From: Eucommia ulmoides
Taxonomy: Eukaryota > Streptophyta > Magnoliopsida > Garryales > Eucommiaceae
Direction of reading: 5' to 3'
Assembly: GCA_016647705.1 (NCBI GenBank)
Contig: CM028330.1
Location: 49,106,897-49,170,896 of the forward strand
Length of the DNA stretch: 64,000 bases
Shown here: in pieces, positions 1-11,100 of the stretch
How the letters are laid out: every line of letters begins with the position of its first letter
How positions within the stretch are numbered: the stretch's first letter is position 1
Notes under the pieces: model-generated
Database searches by the model: none
The model's input: only the letters and a program-made list of their open reading frames with translations
What the model was told of the DNA's origin: nothing
Made by a program: the position numbers and the translations under genes

Positions 1-1057
1 TAATTGATTAAGAAGATGAATCGTCGAAGAAAATATAACGGGTGTAAGATGAAAATGATGAAGACGTGAAGTGTTTTGAGGATGTTGAAGAAAACTAGGT
101 GAAAACAACTATTTACCTATATGCTCCTAGTGCAACCCAAATTAGATCACTCACGACACTTAAAATGAATTAATCTTATGTGTGTCTTATTATGTGCTTA
201 ATATGTGAAATGATTTTGGTAAATGACCTAAGTGAAATATGGGTTTTAAAGCATAGATTGATAAGTTTTGGGGTCAATTCAGTCAACTGGCAAAAGGGGT
301 CGGTCGACTTATTAAAATAGTGTGTTTTGAAAGAAGAATGGGAGACATTTTGATCCAATCGGTCAACCGAGAAAATGAGTCGGTCAACCAATGGAAATAG
401 TGATCAAAGTAAGTAAAATGAGTAAGCCTTTGATCATATCGGTCAATCGAATGAAACAATAGCCGAATTGGAAAAATTGGAAAGGGCTATTGATCCTATC
501 GATCAACCGATAGAGTTAAGGCTAACGACTAGAAATTACCTTTGGCATGGGGCAGTCGACCGAGGCATATGGTCGGTCAACCGACTTATTCAGTCAAAAT
601 TTTGACTGTTTCAGTTTATTGGAAAAATCATCTCATTTTTTATGATTCCAAGAGATCTTTTTGAGAGATTTGGGTGTATTTCAAATATATGCAAGATATA
701 TTTCATAATTCCTATTTAATTGGTTTATTTAATTAAATATTCTTTTAATTAAAGAGTTTTAATACTTCCTATTTTGATGGATTTCGAATTGAAAAAGTTT
801 TAAGGACCGAAATAAGATTTTCCAAAAGTATTTTTAAACGAAACATATTTATTTTGAATATATGATATATATCGTTGTTTACTGCATTGTTATTTTTCTG
901 TGTGATTGGGTGTGCATCTAGAATTAAATACATTTCCGCTATGTAACAAGATAATAATTTATTTAGAAAAAATGATTATTTGTGTTAAGAGTTTAATTGT
1001 TTAAATTTTATAACTATCCAATTCACCTCCCCTCTTGAGTAACTCTTTGGGCCAACA
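1..1057 (+). repeat. Right end of a long LTR, cut by window edge
   Basis: This stretch ends in GGGCCAACA and matches, over its last few hundred bases, the sequence flanking the Gypsy element at 46.9-47.06 kb and 59.29-59.44 kb. Both copies contain repeated, partly palindromic words of the TCGGTCGACCGA type and share a terminus reading about CTATCCAATTCACC...GGGCCAACA. The long LTR and TGTTG...CAACA ends of the other copy suggest a Copia-type (SIRE/Maximus-like) LTR. Only the right part is in the window and no coding part is seen. The lineage is an inference. Confidence 0.6.
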
Positions 1058-2007
1058 TAAACTATCAATGAAATTGATAACAAAACCTGCAATTTCTCTC
1101 AATTGAGATTATTGTTCAATGATTTTTTACACCACAATGATCTATAAATCAAGATTTTCAAAATGAGATATTAATAATTTTCTTTTTTGGAATTCTAGAT
1201 TAAGATGCATGTGAACTTTATATATAACATTAATTGTGATATTAATATATCATATAACATCACTACAACTTGTGTGCCCTGTGAGTGCTGAATATAACAT
1301 CCATTGCAATAGAAACTGACATCTTGATATATATATCAAATAACAAACATATATCAATTTGTTATGTTTAAATATAACATCAACTAATGATGATAATAGG
1401 ATAAGTTATATAAACGTGTTGAATGTGACATGACTTACTAATAAATGTGATTTGGATGTTGCATATAACACTCACATGTGTTTTGGTAATATATAAAACC
1501 GTGTTCAATCTAACACGAATGTGAAAATTGAAATTTCTGAAAGTAATATGTTAAATATAATACGAATATGAAAACTAATGAAAAATAGTGAATGCGCTCG
1601 AATATCTTATTCAGACGAATCTAAATATATAATTAGATTGTGATAAAAATTGCATAAAAAAAAATTGATAAATTGATTTTATTATGAAAATCGTTACATA
1701 TGGGAACAACGATTAAATATGGAAAATTCCAATTTTATAGAGTTTAGAAGCGCAAATCTGTCATGGAAAATCTAACATTTTTGAATTTAGGACTGGACGG
1801 TTTAAAAAAACTACACTCCAGGATTGTTTCGTTCATTTTAAAACAATTGAGATTAATTAGTAATATCATGCTTAGTTTGGATCCAGTAATTTTTCTTAAA
1901 TTGTATTCTATACCTTTCAAATTTCATATTTATATTTAATTAATTAAATATTTTATTTATTATTTTTTACATTTACAAAACTAATATTAATGTTAATTAA
2001 TAACTAA
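1058..2007. other. AT-rich upstream region with repeat relic
   Basis: No gene is seen here. The word ATATAACATC recurs between about 1227 and 1380. Positions 1501-1655, read on the minus strand, match the repeat at 59459-59860 (shared words such as CACAATCTAATTATATATT and ATTCGTCTGAATAAG). The rest is AT-rich DNA leading into the PAA1 promoter. Confidence 0.5.
1501..1655 (-). repeat. Unclassified repeat, inverted copy of 59459-59860
   Basis: The reverse complement aligns with 59459-59600 through several conserved blocks (CACAATCTAATTATATATT, AGATTCGTCTGAATAAG, TTTTCACATTCGTGTTA). No terminal repeats or coding potential were recognised, so the class is unknown. Both copies lie close to the right end of the same long-LTR family, in opposite orientation. 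Confidence 0.5.
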
Positions 2008-2015
2008 TATAAAAA
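2008..2015 (+). promoter_or_regulatory. Probable TATA box of PAA1
   Basis: TATAAAAA lies 170 bp upstream of the PAA1 start codon. A pyrimidine-rich patch (about 2079-2105, repeated TCTCTC) follows, as often seen around plant transcription starts. Transcription would begin near 2040, giving a 5' leader of about 135 bases. Position and motif only. Confidence 0.5.
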
Positions 2016-2177
2016 TCGAAATTTGGCTCAACTGCGTTTGTCTTGGAGAAAAAGCTCCCGTTATTCTTTGAAAAGCACTGTCTCTCTCAATTTCTCTCTC
2101 TGCTCAAAACATACACAGAGGACAATAGAAAGCAGATCAATCGAAAAGAGCAGCAGCAAAGAGAGAACGAATCCAGA

Positions 2178-5100
2178 ATGAGTCGTGGAAGTGGAGGCGG
2201 TTACGATCGTCACATCACGATCTTCTCTCCCGAAGGTCGTCTTTTCCAAGTCGGTAAGCAAATGCATTCTCATTAATATCCCGAAAGTCCGGATGAATTT
2301 CGGTTCTCATTGATTAGATTTTTCAAAATTAGGATTTCCAATGTTTCTTCGGGGTATTAGAAATTGAGAGAATATTTTCTATAGAAGATTCTATGGTTAA
2401 AAGTTTGTTGCATTTTGTTATTTTATTCTCCTATTATGCCTATAAATAGTTATTTCATGTATTTGAGAAAATTAATGAGAATTAAGTTTTCATTTATTCT
2501 TTCTCTTCAATATCACCTTCTAATATGGTATCAGTAGACATTTTCAAACCATAGCAGCAGCACTGAAGAATTGCTGCTGCTCCAGTTCACGCCATCATGG
2601 CTCGTGGCGGTGGCAATCAACAACCTCCCACCACCAACAACCGTTTTCAGCCATTAACTCCTCCTTCTTCTTCTACCACCGCTCCAACTCCACCCGATTT
2701 TTTACCTATGTACAATACTCACAGTCCGTTATTTCTTCACAGTGGGGATCATCCCGGATTAACTCTTGTTTCCCAAGTTCTTACTGGTTTGAATTATAAT
2801 ACCTGGAGTCGAGCAATTTGCATGGCTCTCAATGCCAAGAATAAACTTGGTTTTGTTACTGGCACTCTTCCACAGCCTCCGCCGTTTGCTCCGTCTTCGG
2901 ATGCTTCAATGCTTGGTCTCGTTGCAACAGCATGGTCCTTTCCTGGCTTCTCAATTCTGTCGATAAAGAAATCGGACACAACCTCCTTTACATGGCCAGT
3001 GCCCAGGACGTTTGGCTTGACCTTCATTCTCGTTTTCGTCAGAGTGATGCTCCTCGCATTTTCAAATCAAACAACAATTAACTGCTCTCTCTCAAGGCTC
3101 TATTGATGTCAATCAGTATTTTACAAAACTCAAAATCCTTTGGGACGAATTAAAGGATTACCAGCCAATACCTGTTTGCCATTGCGGTGGGATGAAGATC
3201 TGGACCGATTTTCAACAACAAGAGCATCTCATACAATTCCTTATGAGCCTCAATGAATCCTTCGCTGCCATCTGTGCTCAGATTTTGATTAATGATCCCC
3301 TTCCTACCGTGAGCAAAGCTTTTAATCTTGTTATTCAAGAAGAACAGCAACGGATGATCGGATCTCCTATTTTGGCCACTGAATCCATGGCTTTCCAGCA
3401 CTCTTCACTCCTATCGCCGCCGTTACAGCTCCTCCTCAGCACCGCCGCTCCTTTTGCTCTTACTGTGAAAGAGTAGGGCACAATAGATCGCAATGTTATC
3501 ATCTCCATGGTTACCCGCCTGGATACCCGACCAACAATTCAACCCAACCCACCACCCAGCCTCTCAATCAGACCCACCGACGTTCTCAGCCCTCTCGCTA
3601 CTCTCAGCCCACGCGCCACAATCAACCCACTCCATCGGCCCAAGCTTCCTTTTTACCTCAGGCCCATTCTGTTTCTGCCCCTACATCTCATCAGCCTACG
3701 GCCCAACCCTCTTCAGCTCACAACCTGCATTTAATTTCACCCAAACCAGAATATTCAGCCCCAACAGTAACTCTCAACAGTATGGGTATTTCACCGACCA
3801 CTCTTTCCCCCTGATCAATGTCAGCAGTTGATTTCTATTCTCAGCACTCAACTCACTCAAGGCTCGCTCGCTACTACGGCTGAAAGCTCCTTGTCCAATT
3901 CCACACCCTCGGCCTCAAGCTTTGCTGGTATCGTTTCTCCTTCTATTTTTTCTATTGGCTCTCATATCATTTATGGTCACTGGATTCTTGACACAAGCGC
4001 CACTCATCATGTTTGTTGTGATAAATCTTTCTTTCGCACTTCCCTTACCCCACACAACACTCATCTCCATCTTCCTAATGGTCACCGTGTTAAAATCCAT
4101 TGCACTAGGATTGTGCACTTGTATGAGCATCTTATCCTTTCAAAAGTCTTATATGTGCCTGATTTTAAATTTAATCTTTTAAGCATAAGTGCCCTCACCC
4201 AATCTCTGCATTGTTCAGTAAATTTCTCTTCTGATTCTTGTCTCATACAGGACCGTATTCGAGGATCGACGATTGGGAAGGGTAAGCAAGAAGGCGATCT
4301 TTACCTCATAGAATTAGGACCTTTTGATTGTAATACTCCACGTTTACCTAGTTGTTCTATTTTGCAAACCGAGTCTGTAATGTCCAAACATGCTATTTGG
4401 TGGCACCATAGATTAAGTCATCCATCACTTGTAAAACTTCAAGTATTACATGATCAATTGCGCATTCCTAGTTCCTTCTTTAATTCTTCTCCTCATTGTT
4501 CCATATGTCCATTGGTCAAGCAACGTCGCTTACCATTCATTTCCCATAATACCCTCTCGCCTACTGCTTTTGATTTAATACATATTGATATATGGGGTGC
4601 TTTTCATGTTCCAACCGTCTCAAGGCATCATTATTTTCTTACCATTGTTGATGATTGCACTCGGGCCACTTGTGTATATTTGTTGACGGTCAAATCTGAG
4701 GTCAAAACCACTTTTCCCGCCTTTTATAACATGATTTTGACGAACTATAATATCCCCATTAAATCTTTCCGCTCAGACAATGCACACGAACTTGCTTTCC
4801 CCGATTTTTTTCGATCCAAAGGCATTATCCATTATTTTTCTTGTGTTGAAACTCCAGAACAAAATTTTGTTGTTGAACGTAAACATCAACACATTCTCAA
4901 TGTTGCTCGTGCCTTATTGTTTCAGTCTCAAGTTCCTATTTGTTATTGGGGGGATTGTGTTCTCACAGCTGTTTACTTAATCAATCGAACACCTTCACCC
5001 TTACTGTCCAACAAAACTCCTTTTGAGTTATTGAATCATTCCCCTCCTACTTATAGTCATCTCCGCAGTTTTGGTTGCCTCTGTTATGATTCCACACTTA

Positions 5101-8100
5101 CTCACCATCGTTCCAAGTTCTCACCCCGTGCTCGAGCTTGCGTTTTTCTTGGATATCCTTTTGGTTACAAAGGTTACAAGTTGCTTGACCTAGCTTCTAA
5201 CACAATATTTATCTCTCGTAATGTTGTGTTTCATGAGCTTATCTTTCCTTTTGTCCAATCCAAATCCATTCCACCTACTTTAGATATTTTCCATGACAGA
5301 GTTCTTCCTCGCAGTTTTTCTCCTCCATCTTCTGACTATACTCCTCGACACACGCCTGTGACCATTTCTAACCCTCCACCCTTCCCTACTCCTGATATTT
5401 TGCCTGTCTCAACCCCTTCCTCTTCATCTCCTTTTCCCACATCTTCCCGACCTCACCGAACAAGCAGGCGACCTTTCTATCTCTCTGACTATCATTGCTC
5501 ATTGGCCACTCATTCTCCTAGTTGCTTATCTACTTCCACTGCCCATCCGTTATCTTCCGTCCTTTCTTACCACAGATTGTCCCCCCACTTTCGTGCCTAC
5601 ATCTTCACCATATCTACTCCTACTGAACCTCAAACTTTTTCCCAGCCTACTAAGTTTCCAAAATGGCGAGCGGCCATGGATGTTGAGTTGGATGCTTTGG
5701 ATCGGATTGACACTTGGTATATTGTCCCTCTTCCCCCTGGAAAACATCCCGTTGGTTGTAAATGGGTCTCTAAGCTTAAGTTTCATGCTGATGGTAGCAT
5801 CGAACGCCACAAAGCTCGTCTTGTGGCGAATGGGTATACCCAACAGGAAGGCATCGATTTTTTGGATACTTTTTCTCCCGTTGCCAAACTTGTTACTGTT
5901 AAAGTTCTACTTTCTTTGGCTGCTGTTTTTGGTTGGTCTTTGACTCAGTTGGATGCCAATAATGTTTTTCTACAGGGTGAGCTTACTGAGAAAGTCTATA
6001 TGACAATTCCACCTGGATATGTTTGTCGCGAGGGGAAGACTTTGCCATCCAATGTTGTTTGCCGATTGCATAAATCTTTATATGGCCTTAAACAAGCTTT
6101 TAGACAATGGTTTTCCAAGTTTTTTGGTGTGTTATTACAAGAAGGGTTTTCTCAATCAGCCAGCGATCATTCTCTGTTTATTAAAAACACTGGTCATGTT
6201 TTCCTAGCACTTTTGGTTTATGTTGATAATATAAATGTTGCCAACAATGAACAAAAGGCAATCACCGATTTGAAAGTCTTTCTTCATGATCGGTTCAAAC
6301 TTAAAGATGTGGGAGAACTTAAGTATTTCCTAGGCCTTGAAGTGGCTAGATCTCAATTATGGATCTTTGTTTGTCACCGGAAATATGCTTTGGAATTGCT
6401 TTCCGAAACTGGTTACATAGGTTCTAAACTTGCTTCTGTACTAATGGACGCAAACTTAAAATTGTCTCAAGATGATGGGGAGTTATATGCAAATCCCACG
6501 AGTTATAGACGATTAATTTGAAAACTTTTGTATTTGACCATCACTCGTCCTGATATTTGCTATGCCGTCAATCGCCTCAGCCAGTTCATGCAATCAGCAC
6601 GGGAACCCCATTTGAAGGCCGTTGTTCGTATTCTCCAATATATAAAGGGTACTCCAGGGCAAAGACTTTTCTTTTTCCAGTAGCTCCACCATTCAGCTTA
6701 AAGCTTTCGCTGACTTAGATTGGGCTACATGCCCAGACTCACGACGCTCAATCAGTGGATTTTGTCTTTCTTGGCACTTCTCTAGTGTCCTGGAAGTTCA
6801 AGAAACAACACACTATCTCTCATTCTTCCGCCGAAGCCGAATACCGATCCATGGCGAACACTACTTGTGAAGTTGTGTGGTTACTTGCCTTGCTCAAGGA
6901 CTTCAGGGTCACTCATCATGGACCAGCTCTATTATTTTGTGATAATCAAGCTGCTCTTCATATTGTAGCAAATCCAGTTTATCATGAGCGCACCAAACAT
7001 ATCAAGATCGATTGTCATATCATCCGTGAGAAGATTCAAGCTAGCTTGCTCAAGCCTTTGCATGTTACCACTCACAACCAACTTGCTGACATATTGACCA
7101 AGGCTCTTCATCCGCATCTATTTCGATTTCTTCTTGGCAAGATGGGAGTTCATGATCTCTACTCTCCATCTTGAGGGGGAGTATTAGAAATTGAGAGAAT
7201 ATTTTCTATAGAAAATTCTAGTGCTTCTGGATAGAAAGTTGGTTAAGTTGTTAGATGGTTAAAAGTTTGTTGCATTTTGTTATTTTATTCTCCTATTATG
7301 CCTATAAATAGTTACTTCATGTATTTGAGAAAATTAATGAGAATAAAGTTTTCATTCATTCTTTCTCTTCAATATTACCTTCTAATAGGGGATTTGTTTT
7401 TTCGGTTTTGGAGCAGAGTACGCATTCAAGGCTGTCAAGGCTGTTGGAATAACCTCGATTGGCGTGTGCGGGAAGGATTCTGTTTGTGTTGTTACACAAA
7501 AGAAAGTTCCGGTTCGTAAGATTGTTTGATTTTCAAATCCCGTTCGCCCCTACATTTAGACTTTAGAGCTTTAATGGTTAGTTTCTATTAAATTCATGAG
7601 CAGGACAAGCTTTTGGATCAGACTAGTGTGAGCCATTTGTTTCCTATTACCAAGTATCTTGGACTGTTGGCCACAGGAATCACAGGTGTTTTAGCTAAAC
7701 CATTTTTCATATATAACTTCAAATCATGAATATATCACCATTTGCATTTCTTGATGGTCTTTTCTGGCACATGCATGTGATTGTTACATGGTTAACTTAT
7801 AAATTCGCACATAATTGATATCATTATATTTGCATACTTAATTTATGGTATAACCTGGTTGCTTATGGTTATATAAATGGATACGTAAATGTAATGCAAG
7901 TTTTATACTTGTCCAGTTATCTTGTTTGAGACATTGATGGAATAATGCATGGGATACTTGTATGAGATGTGGTCATAAAGCATCCATTTTTCTAGATATT
8001 ATGTGTGTATGCATGAGCTAGTAAATGACTCTTCCTCTGTATGAAGGAAATGTTTTCACTATTTAATATTTATACATTCAATTCAAATGCTGGAATTTAT

Positions 8101-11100
8101 TTATATATTCTTGTTTATGGTGATTGATATTCCTCTTTTTAGTCTGGTGGCAGTGATGCTTCATCGGAAATGGCAGTCCGTGTTTCAAGAACTAATCATT
8201 GCATTATTCTTCTGCTTTCTTGGCATGTATTTGAGTATTGTATTTACACAGCAAGGGCCATGTATTGAAATAGATCCTTATAAGTTTTTACATTTGAATC
8301 TGTGGTTGCTTGTCCTCTTTGAAGTAAGAGCTATGCCTTTGACATTGGAACTTGGCATTATCTGCATTATTATTTATGGAGTGTATTTTTATGTACGGAA
8401 AAGTGTTTCTATTAGCTCCTTTAATAAAAGAAAAGAAAGAAGTCAGGTTTTGATAATGTTCTTTTGATTTTATAGCTGATGCCAGGACCTTGGTTCAACA
8501 AGCCAGAAATGAAGCAGCTGAGTTTCGTCACAAGTATGGATACGAAATGCCCGTGGATGCATTGGCAAGATGGTAGGCTTATTTTTTTTCATTTTATATC
8601 GGCTTAATGTACCAAGGATTGCCTTATTTATTTATTTGTTTATTTTCGATTTCTCTAAATCCTCTTCTTGCTGAAGTGTTGGAAATTTGGGATCAAGGTT
8701 TTATTTGATATTATATTCTATTGGGCTTAGATCTTGTGGTGCTTATCTGAAGCTTGTCTGAACGCAATACTAACATTTCCTTCTTTTTTGTCAGATATGT
8801 TGTCCCCATTTTCCAACTATTTCTCTTTTCTTTTGAATACATCTTAGTTGATAAGTAGTTCATAAGATAATGTACTCATGGTTCTTGAATCAACTTAGAT
8901 GGGTCAGTAAAGGTGTGACAATGGTCACTAGCATACATTAATAGCAAATTTTGTATTCATGGTTCTTGGCTCAGCTTTGATGTCACTTTCACCCAAGGCC
9001 CCATCATAGTCCACTCGAAAACTCTAATACCTTACCAACATTGCAAACTGGTAAGGTTTTTTCAGAACGTGGGTACGCCTTTATTCCAAGACACTAACTC
9101 TATCCATCAAAAAATTAGATTAGAATATTTTTATATTGATTTTTTTCGTGGGTAAATTAATTAATGCTTGTATGTTATTAATTTTACTAATCATACACTT
9201 ACGTAACAAATTGTGTCTTGTAATATATGAATAGTCGAATATCTTGGCGTATATCTATCTATTCCATTTGTACAGAATTCTGCCAGTAGCTTACAACTAG
9301 GGCAGTAAATGAGTAGAAGTGAGCAAAATATTAGTTATTTTAGCTTAGTTCTTTTATTTCCACTGATGGTCGAGTTCAACCAAATCTTAGATCTTTCGTT
9401 CAAGTTTGGTTCGTTTGACTAATAAAAAAATAGAACTATTCACAAGTTATTTGAGTTAAAACTGTTTAATCATGGAACTTAACTTTTTGGGAAGCTTTAT
9501 TTATTGGTCAATGTTTAACACTGAGCAACCAAATCATACTCTGTCCCAAGTTTATTGTCTTGTGTGGCTTTTCACGAAGTTTCATTTAGTGTTTGAATAT
9601 GTTTAAATTATCCATTTTACCCTTACTGGAAAAGCTATACAAGTGTTCAACTTTTTGAATTTTGAATGTGTGGTTGAGCGAGATTTAGTTTGGAAAAAGT
9701 GGTAAAATTTGTTTGTTAAAATCGAAAGTGAAATTATTTTTTGGACATCCTAGAAGGAAAAATTTGGAAAATTATTTATGGAGGAAGGGAGTGAATTTCT
9801 TGATAAAATCAGTAGTTCATAATTGTTTTGAAGATATTTTATACGACAAATGATAACTAAGTGCTAATGTTCTTATATTATTCGAGCTGTTCACGAACCG
9901 AGTTCGAGTATATGATGTTTGATTATTTTGATAAACGACCTAAAGCTAAAGGTTGAGCTGGGTTAATTTGGTTAATTTATTAACGAATGAGTTTTGAATG
10001 AGCTATTAAGGGGCTGTGCTCAAGTAGTTCATGAATGGGATGATTTGTATGCGCACTTATAACACTTATTAAGGTATATGATGAACCACGTCACATCCTC
10101 ATTCCCCATAACCATCCTTGTCACAAATTGTGCGTAGCAAATTGTTTTGACATATGTTATTATTTGGTTCTTAATGTACAGTTTTCAGAGTTAATGTATA
10201 ATTTCAAAAAATCTTTGGCATGCACCTCAAATTGATGAAGCTTGCAACTCGTTTTGTGTCTCTTGCCGAGGCGTCACATGGCCTTAGCGGCTTAATGGTG
10301 TCGCGCACCTTATAAAACTTTGAATGCTCTCAGCAATTTTTGTTTGTGGTTTTGACATGATCTTTGTGATTAACATAATAAATGAACTTCTCTTGGTATA
10401 TCTGATAAAATAGTTGGTCAGCTAATTTTTGTTTTTATTAATTATTTTTCTTTTTTGTTATATCTATGTGATTTTAGGATTGCAGACAAGTCACAGGTTT
10501 ATACTCAGCATGCCTATATGAGACCTCTTGGAATAGGTTTGAAATCTTGTGCACTTGAGCTGTAGATTTTTATTACTTTCCAAAATGTATTTTGTCTATA
10601 AATTTGCTGGAGCATTTGATATATCATATATGTATCTATAGCTTCTTGTTTATTGTTTTTTGTGGTGCTATCTTCTAAGTTCTAACATTTCTCCGTTTCT
10701 ATTTTTCCCATATTCAAGTTGCTATGGTTTTGGGTATCGATGAGGAGAAAGGGCCTCAATTATTTAAATGTGATCCAGCTGGTCATTTTTTTGGTCACAA
10801 GGTATTTGACAGTTATTGTTGTATTTAATCTCATTAAACATGTAGCCTTTGGTTTGTTCTGATTCTTATCCTCTTCACTTCTCGTTTAATTGGCCCACCA
10901 TACATGACCTTTTTGTTTGTGAAAATCTTCTTTAAAATCTCCATGGTGCAATGCATATTTTACTGGTATGTGAAGCTGTGATACAGACTAATGTTTTATA
11001 CATTAGCAATATAAGATACCTAGCGACAACAAAACAGAAAAAAAAGATTCCTGAAAATCGATTTGGAAATTAGTACTAGAGGAATCTAGTGATACTCTGA

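Larger units (their letters stand above)
2355..7387 (+). mobile_element. Ty1/Copia LTR retrotransposon in PAA1 intron 1
   Basis: A 5033-bp Copia element bounded by LTRs with TATTAG...CTAATA ends and flanked by GGGG on both sides (2351-2354, 7388-7391). A primer-binding-like TGGTATCAG follows the 5' LTR and a purine tract (GAGGGGGAG) precedes the 3' LTR. Gag-like, integrase, reverse transcriptase and RNase H parts occur in Copia order on the plus strand, the same sense as PAA1. The coding region is broken in several places. The LTRs differ at about 5 of 171 aligned sites (roughly 3 percent), so insertion was probably one to two million years ago, depending on the rate assumed. It looks the youngest LTR element here. 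Confidence 0.93.

Noticed and set aside
8087-8467. 126-codon hydrophobic open frame in PAA1 intron 3
   Set aside because: It lies in an intron of a gene whose exons fully explain the protein. Composition is simply TTT/ATT-rich, and no family motif is recognisable.
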